From Symsagittifera roscoffensis (taxonomy: Eukaryota; Xenacoelomorpha; Acoela; Convolutidae): a DNA stretch of 64,000 nt. Position numbers and translations under genes: made by a program. Positions 33,246 to 42,975 of this stretch are shown one piece after another. Position 1 is the stretch's first letter. Every line of letters starts with the position of its first letter. The stretch is from the NCBI RefSeq assembly GCF_963678635.1, contig NC_087065.1, forward strand, positions 50,228,452-50,292,451. The letters are read 5' to 3'. The notes beneath the pieces were generated by a model. It was not told the origin of the DNA and ran no database searches. It worked only from the letters and a program-made list of their open reading frames with translations.

Positions 33246-35463
33246 CTACTTACTTGTGTGTGTATAGCGCATGTATTATAGATTCCTTTTAAAAGTGAAA
33301 AAAGAAATCCTATAAAGTTAAACATTGCGTATAAAATAGTTAATTTTTCTAAGATGTAATAGGGCTATCCTAGAAAATCAAGAATTTAATTTTTTAGTGT
33401 AACAAAGCTAAAAATATTTATAGATGAAATATCTTGTGGTCGGTATTTTTCACCGTTTAGATATATATAGTCTTTAATGTCCTTAAAATATCCGCTATAA
33501 TCTTGTGTATAGATGTCTGCAAATCCTGCGGTTTCGGCAAGTTTGCGTAAGTTTTGGTCAATTGATTGTCTTTGTATAGTGTCCATTTGTGTTAATAATT
33601 CTTGGAATTGTTGTGTTCTAATGTGATGCTGGATATCGGATTTTGAATATATTCCAATTGATTGTAAGTCGATATTTGGGTTTCGAGCAATAGCTCTAAT
33701 GCTTTCGGGTGAAAATTTTTTGAGTGATTGCATTAATGTGGGGTATGGGGTAAGAAGGTAATATTTATCTTCATCAGGGTTCAGTTGTACTACATTGTGG
33801 CTACTTTCTGATCCACATGGGACTGCGGTATCCCAGAAATATGTTCCTCTTGAAAGTGTGTCAACGAAATGTACTTTATTTTTATAAAAGTTAGGGATTC
33901 TTTTATAGCATCGTTTATCTTCAAAAACATATAGTGGTGATACTTTTTTGGTACAGGTATAAAACCATAAAATGTTTCCTTCGTAGTATAAAAAATTTGA
34001 TCTATTTCCTGATAGTAAATATCCTGCGTAGGGTATTTTTAATACTGCTAGTGCAAGTGATTGTAGGATTTGTGTCTGTTCTAATTCGCATAGTTGGTGA
34101 AGTGTTTCTAATTCAGAGAGTGACATTTCCTGAAAAATTCGACTAATTGTGTAGTCTAGTTTCATATCTAAGTGAATATCATAGTGAATATTACCAAAAT
34201 AAGAATTATTCATTAGTGATAGTTCTTGTAAGCGTGTGCTTCTAGTGTCATGTGGCTTTAGATGTCCACCAGGTTGACCATTACTTTTTTGAAAATTAAC
34301 TGGTATATATGATGTTCCTTCGTTTAGAGGATGAACTGTGGTATAGGGGTCAATTTTTATTTTTCCAGTGGTCATGTCGAAACCTTTTCGTATTCAACTA
34401 ATATTTCAGAATGTTGTGTTTTGTAAAGTGAGTTTCTGTATTTGCATGCAAGTTCTGTTTCTTTATATATTTGAAAACGTGTCAATTTATTTTCTATATT
34501 GTGGATGTTTCTAAAATCAGTATTTTGTTTTCGTGATGGGTTTACTTGTTCATATGGAATTGATTGTATGAAATATTTCTCGTGAAATTTTATCATTCGG
34601 GCGTGTATTTTTGCTACTTGAAATGTTGTACATGTATCTTCGGGAAACCAAACAATTGTTGCTTGTGTTCGTGTTGTAGGGTCACAATAGCCTTGATCGT
34701 TTTTACAAGGTAATCTAATTCCTTGATAGATCATTGTGTTGTCAGATAAATCTCGTGTGAGTTGTATTTTTTCGAGTTGTATTTTCCAATCAAAAAACAT
34801 TATTTCTTGATATCCTCTATTTTTTGTGTCTGCTTTGCAGTTTGATGGGTTATTTATACCAATGTGTGGTATCCAGTGCTTATCGTGTATGTCATAAGTT
34901 AATCTTCCGTGTGCGCCGTTGTATGGGTATTTTTCATCTAGTTTTATACATCCTTGATATCTTTCAAGTTCTGCTTGATGTACAGAATCTGCAAAAACTT
35001 GGAAATATACTAATTTTCTGTCGGTGTTTTTATTTCTTGTAATATTTAGTCTGAGTAACTCGTTTTTACAATCATCGGGATTGAGATGTAAAAGTCGTTC
35101 GGTATTACTTTGGTAGAATGATTCGTGGTCAAGTCGGTTTTTATTTCCGTTTGATACTTGTGAACAATGTACTTTCTTTTCGGAAAATGTTGCTGTGAAT
35201 TTATATCCTATAACTGTTGTTGCTCGGGCTTTTGAATAGAGTGTCGCTATTACATTTGTAGTTTCTATAGCTTGTCGTTCTGTTTCGCATTGTGATACTT
35301 GATTTATTGCATATTTGTGTAGCGTTTTTTGTTCATTTTCTTCACAATCGTAATGTGTTACTTATAAGTCTTGGGGTCCTGTGCGGGGAGAAGGATTTAT
35401 GTTCTGATCGGAAATTACAAGAAAAAAGAGTTGGAGAAAAGTTAATATTTTTAGAATATACAT
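33246..35463 (-). pseudogene. env: Env-like membrane glycoprotein (stops and a frameshift)
   Basis: ATG at 35463 opens a hydrophobic signal peptide (MYILKILTFLQLFFLVIS). The frame continues with one stop at 35362-35364 and is then open to 34372. A one-base shift follows, then an open stretch 34375-33386, two stops, and a membrane anchor (FNFIGFLFSLLKGIYNTCAI, near 33300) with a Cys at its end and a tail. Total about 740 codons. The ectodomain is Cys-containing, with a central block around LAVLKIPYAGYLLSGNRSNF at roughly residue 480. That block reminds me of class III-type glycoproteins of chuvirus-like negative-strand RNA viruses captured by retroelements. This is recollection, not a search result. 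Position after pol fits envelope proteins of errantivirus-like elements. Not functional as it stands. Confidence 0.7.
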
Positions 35464-36478
35464 GTGTATGATAATCCTGAGTATGGGTTATAAAATGTGA
35501 TGTAACCAATTGTCTTTTTGGTATATCTGTCGTATTTATATATTACTTCAGTTGTTATAAATTGTGGTGGTAGTGATTGAGCTGTTATATTTGGTGGGTT
35601 TATTGGGTAAGGATGTTGAGCAATGTTGTTTAGTTTAACCGTGATTTCAAATTTTAATTGTAGTCTATTTTGATGGAGTATTTGGATGTTATGATCACGA
35701 ATGTCTTCGTGGATATCTTGTCTATATTGTTATCTATTAAGTGCCCAGTTGTGGAGTCGGTTACTTTCTGGATGCTGTCCAAATAATGGTGGGGGTGCTG
35801 GGAATGTATTCTAGTCTAATCTTAGAGGGATATTTGTTGATGATTGTTGATGATCATTTATTAAATTTGGTTCACCTTGTGTGAATGATTGTGTTGTCCA
35901 ATATGGTAGTCGTGATGTTTGGTTTGGGTGGTTAAAGTGATTTTCACGTATTTGTTCAGATGTTGGTGTTGAACCTAAGTAATCTGAGGGTAGACTTGAG
36001 GTGCTACGTTGTGAAAGAAGCGTAGGGGTTTCTGGTAATATACCAATTGGGTTTTCCGGAGTACTTTGTGATGGGGATTGGGGTATATCAAAATGAACTC
36101 GGGGGGTTTGAAAATTTCTGTTTCGTCGTGGATGGATAATTTGTCTTTTGATTTCAACTATATTTTGATTTTGACTAAGATTTCGTATTCTACTTAATTC
36201 TTGTGGTAGTGTTGGGTACAAGTTATATGTTGGTTCACTTAGAGGTGCTTGTCGCTGAACTGTTTCTAGTGGTTCAGATAAGCGAGCGTGTCGTTCTTCA
36301 AAAGTATATGGGTTATCTTGGAAAGAAATTCGTGTAGATGTTTGGGGGTTTTGGGTAGTTGTAGGTGTTGTTGGGTTTTCTTGGGATGATGTCGGTGAAG
36401 ACTGACTGTGTGATTGTTGGTTAGCAATTTTTGAGGGTTTTTTATTGATATCTTTTAGTGAAAAAAATTATGTTTATT
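35453..36478 (-). pseudogene. Pre-env ORF: Pro/Gln/Ser/Thr-rich protein overlapping env start
   Basis: The frame opens after a stop near 36478, overlaps the end of M2 and has no ATG in its first part. It reads through a low-complexity P/Q/S/T region, the conserved block RISFQDNPYTFEERHARLSE, a basic segment (HPRRNRNFQTPRVHFD), two stops (35811 and about 35730), then a more ordered part ending GYITFYNPYSG. Its stop lies a few codons past the env ATG, so the two overlap. The three copies share the RISFQD...ERHA region. Possibilities are an env leader or a separate accessory protein made by splicing or frameshift from M2. No domain was recognised. Confidence 0.5.
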
Positions 36479-36644
36479 GTAGTATTCTTCTAGAAAAAGA
36501 ATTAAAAAGATTGTTGCTAAGGCGAATGTTATGACTGCCTTCTTTATACATTTGCATATTGTCAAGATGAGGGATGATAAAATTGTTATAAAAATTACAA
36601 ATAGTAAAAAAAATTTCTGTTCCACTAAAAATGGTTCGTATCAT
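36455..36644 (-). pseudogene. Small membrane protein M2, copy 2 (one-base shift in a T run)
   Basis: ATG 36644 overlaps the stop of M1 in an ATGA arrangement. After ten or so residues an extra T in an 8-T run shifts the frame. Beyond it lie two hydrophobic segments separated by TICKCIKKA, ending EEYYNKH. Copy 1 M2 matches about 73% over 52 residues by eye; copy 3 keeps the KCLKN/IIAFVLAISLI part. The conserved loop is basic and Cys-containing. A viroporin-like or accessory membrane role is a guess; the family is not recognised. Confidence 0.6.
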
Positions 36645-36871
36645 TTAGATAAACTTTGTGTCTCGTACCTGTGAATATGGTCAATGGCTTTTGAAAGTTG
36701 GAGGTATAGTTCAAATATGGAATAGAAAATTTAAAAAATATTGCAAAAAATGATTAGGATTATTACAAAAGCTTCAAAGGTATCAAAAAGAAATATGAAT
36801 AAAGGTTTAAATATTGTTAAAAAGTTTATGTAAATGTTGAGTATTATGTTGACTGATCGAGTGAAGAGCAT
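36641..36871 (-). pseudogene. Small membrane protein M1, copy 2 (one internal stop)
   Basis: 77 codons from ATG 36871 to TGA 36641, with a single TAA at codon 47. The N-terminal amphipathic part (MLFTRSVNIILNIYINFL) leads into a strongly hydrophobic stretch (FIFLFDTFEAFVIILIIFC) and a polar C-terminus with YLQLSKAID. Copy 3 (53644-53854) retains FIIFC and FSKTID at matching positions and copy 1 the DTLE motif. The stop overlaps the start of M2 (ATGA), as in translationally coupled or reinitiating pairs. Family unknown. Confidence 0.6.
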
Positions 36872-37463
36872 TTAAGAAATGGCTTCTTGATCGAATATTT
36901 TTTGTTGTTTGGGGCAATTTTCAAGTGTGGTCGAATTATTTATTGGTTTTTTGACAAGTGGGTTGAGTTTTGTGAAAAATTGTTGGGGCGAATTTTATGC
37001 GTTCGGGAGGTTTTCTTTTACTTTATTTTTATTTGTCAAGTGATCTGGGGTATTTTTGAGATTTTTATATTTTAGGCTAGTTTAATATGGTCGTTCTTTT
37101 ATTTTAGGCTAATTTAACATTTTTGTATGGGGGGTTTTTGATGTCTGAGTTGGGGAAATATTGTTGATCTTTGCGTTATTAGATAAGGGAGGGTTATGAT
37201 ATTATGGTGATATTTATTCAAGTTGTCAAATTGGAGTGGTTTGCTTATTTTTGACCTGGAGGTCGTAAAGTTATAGTTATAGATATGCCTGGAGTTTAAT
37301 ATCTTTCGTCTAATTGGTTTGTGTTAGAGTTATAGAAGGTGACGGATTGAATGAATCTTATTGGCTAATTTTGAACTAGACTCGCTGCGTGTTTGTCAGC
37401 ATGTTTTTTTGAAAAATGAAAGTTTAAAATGTTTCAGAGGTGCAATGATTATTTATTGTAAAA
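36872..37463 (-). other. Pol-M1 intergenic region with conserved blocks
   Basis: About 590 bp without an element-strand ORF of note. It holds the 24-nt conserved block at 37241-37264 and, beside it, a shared CAAYTTGACAACTT-type motif. The region is retained in all three copies, so it probably matters in cis, for example for making the M1/M2/env mRNAs. Confidence 0.5.
37241..37264 (-). promoter_or_regulatory. Conserved 24-nt noncoding block, copy 2
   Basis: ttgcttatttttgacctggaggtc on the plus strand, identical to the copy 1 block and nearly so in copy 3 (ttgcgtatttttgatctgaaggtc). On the element strand it starts with the palindrome GACCTCCAGGTC. Confidence 0.5.
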
Positions 37464-39030
37464 TTAAAGTTGTTTTTGGAATTCAACTTTCTTTAATATT
37501 TTAGATTGTGGAATGAATGTTTTGTAGTTTTTGCGTGGTTGATTTCTAAGTCGTGATGACTCTCTAAGTTCTGATTTCTCTAATTGTTCTTGGAGTATAA
37601 TTTTTTCTGTCATTTTTCTATTTTTTCTTTCTTTTTGAGGTATACTTTGATCTAGCTTTTTTGTATTGTTTTTCGTTGTAGTTGATTTTCTATTTTGTTT
37701 TTCGAGGTGAATGTCATGTTGTTCTTTTGTTTCATTTTCCGTATGTGGGTTATTTTGAATAACTTGTAAACCTGTGAAAGAATATAACTGAGTTAGTTCG
37801 CGTAGTGCGTATTCTTTTGGGTAATAAGGTAATAAATTGTTTCGATGTTGAACAATTTCTTTTTGGTCTGAGTCGGTGATTTTATATGTTACGTCAGTGG
37901 GTTTGGCAATTATTTGGTATGGTCCTTTACAAAGGGGTTGTAATTTTTTAAAAATTCCTTTTTGAGTGTTAAAATTAGGTATTAAAACAAATGTTCCAAT
38001 TTTCAAATCAGAGGCTGGTGTAAAGCGTGAATTGATTTGTGTATTAATGTTTTGCTTTGTAACAACTTTTTCGTTACTTTTTGGTAAATTTCATTGTGTT
38101 TTTTATCTCTATTTAAAATCCATTCGGTGTGTGTACCGGAGGCTAATTTAAGAATTTGTGGGTGATGAAAATGATCTTCATCATGTGTGTGTAAAGTTAG
38201 GTTATAACAAATTGAGTCTTTATTCGGTTGACAATGACTTTGTGCATTTTTATGAGAATTTGCTGTAAACATAATTGGTTTACGTGGCTTTTGATTAAAA
38301 ACCATTTCATATGGTGACATTCCTAGAGTTGTCGTAATTTGTGAATTATATGCTAAGGGAAATAATTTTACATCTGCTGACCATTCGGTGTATCTTGTAT
38401 CATTTCCATGGATGATACATCTAAGATATTCTTGTAGTGAACGGTTCATACCTTCGACTAAGCCGTTTGTCCAAGGTGCATGAGATGTACGTGGTTTGTG
38501 CTTAATGTTATATAAATGACATAATGTGATGATTTCATTTTTTATGAATTCTGTACCGTTGTCTGTAACTAAAATTTCGGGTAATCCGAACTTGGCTATC
38601 CAGTGTTCATAAAGTGTTGTGTAAGCGTAATAAGCGTTACAATGTGGTACTGGGTTAAGTGCTACATAATGTGTAAATGCGTCAACAATTACCATAATGT
38701 AGGAGTTTCCTTCAGATGATGGTGAAATTGGTCCTTTTGTATCGAATGAGATACGATGGTTAAAGTATAAACTTTGTCCTTTAAAATCTTGTTTTTGTGC
38801 TATTTGTTTTTGATTTGGATAAGGTTTATTTAGCTGACATACTATACAATCAATGCAAAGTACTTTTATCCAAATTGGTGCATTTGGGAAATAGAAATTT
38901 TGTATAAAATTTGAATATGTTTTTTCTGATCCAGAGTGTCTTTAATGTTTTGTGTATGTGAAATGTTAAAAGCTATAAGAATCATACTTAAAGGGAGACA
39001 GGGAACTGTAGATTCATTTAATTGGTATTC
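37464..39030 (-). pseudogene. Integrase (Ty3/gypsy type, DD35E), two or more shifts
   Basis: The N-terminal HHCC zinc domain is visible as HTQNIK-[shift]-HSGSEKTY...CIDCIVC near 38840-38960. The catalytic core has the first Asp in ISFDTKGP (38741-38743), the second in VTDNGTEF (38561-38563) and, 35 residues on, the Glu in TNGLVEGMNR (38453-38455). All three catalytic residues are intact. The C-terminal domain has the SH3-like VLIPNF...KLQPLCKGPYQII module and a basic tail with SSRLRNQPRKNYK. A frameshift near 38060 separates core and C-terminal domain. Integrase inserts the cDNA and would create the 4-bp duplication. Confidence 0.85.
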
Positions 39031-39370
39031 TAGAAGGTCTGTGTTTTCATTAATTGTTGTATTATTAAATTTTCGAAAATATCGGAGGAGTGTTATATTT
39101 CCTAAAATTGAGGTATCTGCTTTTACGGGTTTAGTTTTGTATTTGTGCCATGATTTTAGTTGTCTTATTATTGGGTCAAGATTTTGATATTATTTCAAGG
39201 TATTAATTGTAATTGTATCTGTTGGGGGGAGAAAAATGTTTTCAATTTCTAATTTAGATAAAGGAATTGTGTCAAGTGGGTCATGGAGGTCAAAAACTTG
39301 ATTTATTGTGTATTTTGAATCATTTGTTTGTGGTCCTGATAAATTTATTTTATCAGTTAGATTTTCTTTT

Positions 39371-40020
39371 TCAATTAACGGAAAAAGGTCTTTTTTTATG
39401 CGAGTGTTGTTTTACTCTTTTTTGTTGGGTGTTATTTTTTATCCGTTGTAGTTTTTTTATCTGTGATGGTTCAATGTCAGTTTTTACTGCATATTTGCAT
39501 TCTAGTCGGGGTGATGTTTCGTTTTCTGCAAAGTAAAATTTTATATTTTTGGGTATTTCAACTGTTGTTTTTCGTGTAAGTAATTCAGGTGGTGTATTTC
39601 GACTTAATGTATCTGGTAATGCAAGATTCTTTCCTGCTGTCCAAACTATATGTAGGTTTGGAAATTTCATTAGAATTAATTAAAATCTATAAACTCGGTG
39701 ATTTGGGTTTGACTTTTGTGTAAAGAGAAAAATCATTGGTTTGTGATCTGTGAATGGAACTGTTGGATGTTTTGATCCAAGTATCAGAAATTCATATACT
39801 GTAAGTGTATAAATTATAGCTGTACATTCTCTCGTTAAAGTTGAGAGTCGTAGCTCTGCTTGAGTGAATAATCGAGAATTTGCTGATATAAGGTTCATTT
39901 TATTTGTACCATTGAGTGATTGTAATAATGCTGCGCCGATGCCAAAATTTGAAGCATCGCACATTGCATAGAATGGTTGATTTGGATCTGGAATTGTATT
40001 TGAAATTTGTTCAGTTAGAA
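39371..40020 (-). pseudogene. RNase H domain, one in-frame stop
   Basis: Catalytic residues of retroelement RNase H are readable: Asp in MCDASNFGIG, Glu in TLTRECTAI and Asp in PFTDHKP, with the usual spacing (residues 3, 46 and 73 of the open piece 39680-39964). A stop at 39680 interrupts before the IVWTAGKNLALPDTLSR motif, which is the typical end of gypsy RNase H. A one-base shift separates it from RT near 40018. It removes the RNA strand during reverse transcription. Confidence 0.85.
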
Positions 40021-41642
40021 GTTTTTAATTTCTTCAAATCGTGTTTGATGTTCTGTATTCCATTCAAAATTATTTTGTTGTCTGAGGATATTATAGAATG
40101 GTCTTAAATATAATTGCATTTTATAAACGTATTTGCTTAAAAAATTCAACATTCCAAGGAATTCTTGGATTTTCTTTTTGTTTGTTGGTGGTTGAAGTTT
40201 TTGAATAGCATCATTGCGTGATTTTAATGGAGTTATTGTCTTTCTTTCTATATTATCTCCAAAAAATTTAACTCGTGTTAAAAAGAAGTGTGACTTATCG
40301 GGGGCGGCCTTCAGATTTTCGTTCTGAAGTATTTTGTGATGGTGTTCTAAAACTGTAAACATTTCTTCTTTTGTCTGTGATTGCATAAAAACATCGTCTA
40401 AATAGGTGATTGCGTTTTTCTTGAGTATTAGTGGTCTAAAAATTTTGCTCATAAAAGCTGAAATTGCTGCTGGTCCTATGGATGTTCCATAGAATAGGCG
40501 GTTGAATTCATATTGTTGATTTCCAATAACAAATTTGTTAAACGTCGTGATTGTTCATCTAGTGGCATTTGATTGTATGCACTATTCATATCTGCGGTTG
40601 TAAAGTATTTTCCGTTTATTTTTGTCAAAATAACTTGTATTGGTTCAACAGGCCAATTGCATTTTGTTTTGTCTATTAGTGAATTAAGATAACTAGCGTC
40701 TAAAACTATTTTTAATGATTCTCCTTTTGCTAAGATGATAACTGGGTTAATAAATGTGTTACCTTTTGGTTTTTCTTCTTTGTTTACCGGTGAGATAATT
40801 TTGTATTGCTCTAAAGTATCGAGTAATCTGTTCACTTTATCGTGTAAATTAATTGGTTCTTTACTTGCTCTTTGTTTTTTGAAAACTGCGTCAGGTTTTA
40901 ACGGGAGATGTAGTGATGAACTGATTTTGCCAACATCAAATTTGGATGTTGCATAGACTGATGAATATTTTATTAGCTGTTTGGCTAACTTATCAAATTC
41001 GTCTTGTGTTATTTGTGAATGTTGGAAGTTAAACATTGTTAAAAATTTCTGTTGATCGTCTGTATAGTTATTTATGTTGAATGTAGGTTTGAAATATGGG
41101 GTTTTTGTGAAATAATCTGTTTTTCTTTTTTCATTACTTATTATATTATTTATGGATAGTTCTTCGTGAAGAATTGTGGATAGATACATATCTAATATTT
41201 GGAGTATATTATTTACGCGGTATGCTTTTTCATGCATTGGTGATATTGTAGCGTTTGTTTCGCAATATCCTAAAAGTTCTAAGGGTAATGTTACTTGATA
41301 CGGTGTATTGTTATATACATGTAATAAAATGATGTCTGAATTCGTATTTTTCAAATATTTTATGGATGAAATCGTGATTTTGAAAAACTTATGGATAGGT
41401 TTGAATTCAAAGTCTGACATAAAGAGTTGTTGTTTATTTTGATTCTTATCATATTGGTGAACTTGTTTTATTGAAAAGTTATATATGTTTCCTGATAGTG
41501 GTTTCAGGTGTTTCCGTTGTTGGTTATAAATTGGGTAAAATTTTGAAAAGAATGGTGGTTGTTTAATTAATCTTTGAAAAAATGTTAGAGCTGTATTTTT
41601 TGTTTTTGTGTACTTATCTTTGATTAGTATTTTACTATTCAA
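40015..41642 (-). pseudogene. Reverse transcriptase, frameshifted within the palm
   Basis: The fingers and first palm motif (VLDASYLN; TTADMNSAYNQMPLDEQ with the first catalytic Asp) are in the upstream frame, 40476-41642. A single missing base near 40537 shifts the frame before the EFNRLFYGTSIGPAA block. The downstream frame 40015-40452 carries the catalytic YLDD box (40393-40404), then LKAAPDKSHFF and the connection to RNase H. Motif order and the YLDD box are typical of Ty3/gypsy. About 200 residues upstream of RT are unassigned. Confidence 0.85.
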
Positions 41643-41739
41643 GATGTTGATTGTTGGTATATATTTAGAGATAAATGGTATTCCAATGATATTGTGTTTA
41701 ATATCAGTGATATGAAATAATTGTTTAAATGGCTTGTTT

Positions 41740-41960
41740 AAATTTTATTTTGCTCCATTGTTCTTGTGGGGAGAAAAAATATTTGACCTTTTCCATAGTT
41801 TACTAATGTTGATCCTTGTGCTGTTGCTAGTTTACTGGAGGTTGCAAGAAGCGTTAATTTTGGGTGTAAGGTTTTGATTTCATTCCATGTGGGAATGTTA
41901 ATTATGTTTGATTCTGCTCCTGAATCAATTAAAAAATCAATTTCAAGATCTGGTGGTTAA
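41740..41960 (-). pseudogene. Aspartic protease domain
   Basis: EIDFLIDSGAESNIINIP is a retropepsin active-site region (Asp-Ser-Gly at 41919-41927), followed by KLATAQGSTLVNYGKGQ and FFLPTRT. An in-frame TAA at about 41957 separates it from the preceding gag tail, and another stop follows the TRTMEQNKI segment. It is expected to cleave gag and pol. Confidence 0.8.
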
Positions 41961-42975
41961 AATGCTTTGTTTCTTGGACTTTCTAAAAGAAATGGTATTG
42001 TCCAAATTTTTTGTTTGGGTTGTTCTTTTTGTACATTTTGGTAGATGTGATTTGTATTCAAGCATTTTGTTTTGTCATTTTCATTGGATTTATTTACAGT
42101 GTTAATTTCGTTAGTTTCTTGTGCCATTTGTGTAGTATGGATGGGTTCAATATAATAATTGTGGAGGAGTTCCAATTGATTTTCATATATATGTGATGAA
42201 AAAGGTTGTTCATATATAATAGGTTCGTAGTCGTTTTCGACTGCTATCATATTTATGGAGATAGTGTTTTCTGTATCACTTTCTGTTTCTGATGATCCAC
42301 AGTTTATTTGACTTAGTTGTAGTTCGTTATTTCCTGTGTCGTCAATACCTGGGGGGTCTGATGTTGTTTCTTCATTTGATTGTACTTGATTAATATGTCT
42401 TTGATGTTTGGGTGTACTACTTCTGTAGCGATGTTTAGAATTATTATAATGGTTATTATTTCTATGTGGTGTTTGAGAATAATTTCCATATCGATTATTA
42501 TGACTTGAATGTCGATTTTGTGAATTATTTTGTGATCTGTTTTGATAATTATCGTTTGATCTGTGATAGTTTGATCTGTTATATGAGTTATTTCTTGATC
42601 GATTGTTCGGGTAATTCTGATTTCGATTGTTCGAATAACTTCTATTTCGATTATTTGAATAGTTTCTATTTCTATTATATGATGAGTTTCGTGATTGATT
42701 GTTTGGATAGTATTTATTTCTTGTGTTTGGTTGGGAATTAGATCTAGAAACAAATTGTGTTGTATTTGAATTTGATCTGGAGTAGTTATTTCGACTATTT
42801 GGTCGATTATAATGATTTTGTGACGAATTCTGTGTATTTCTTCGTTCTGGTGATCTTCCTCTTTATGTTGAGTTATATGGTGATTGATTCCTTGTGTAAT
42901 TAGTATTGTTCGGAAGTGGTTTTCCTGAACTGTTGTTGCTGTATACATTTTTGTTTGGTAGATTTTCATCTTTCT
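41957..42975 (-). pseudogene. Gag-protease linker: Asn/Arg/Tyr-rich low-complexity region
   Basis: In the frame that joins the zinc knuckle to the protease this stretch is a repetitive NNRNRNYSNN-type sequence (about 42560-42720). A polar segment containing IYENQLELLHNYYIEPI (41957-42250) precedes the protease. A different frame here looks Ile/Thr-rich and is an artefact of the repeat. The same region exists in shortened form in copies 1 and 3. Confidence 0.5.

Noticed and set aside
42313-42969. 218-codon Ile/Thr/His-rich frame
   Set aside because: It is the out-of-frame reading of the Asn/Arg/Tyr-rich gag linker; the other frame connects knuckle and protease.
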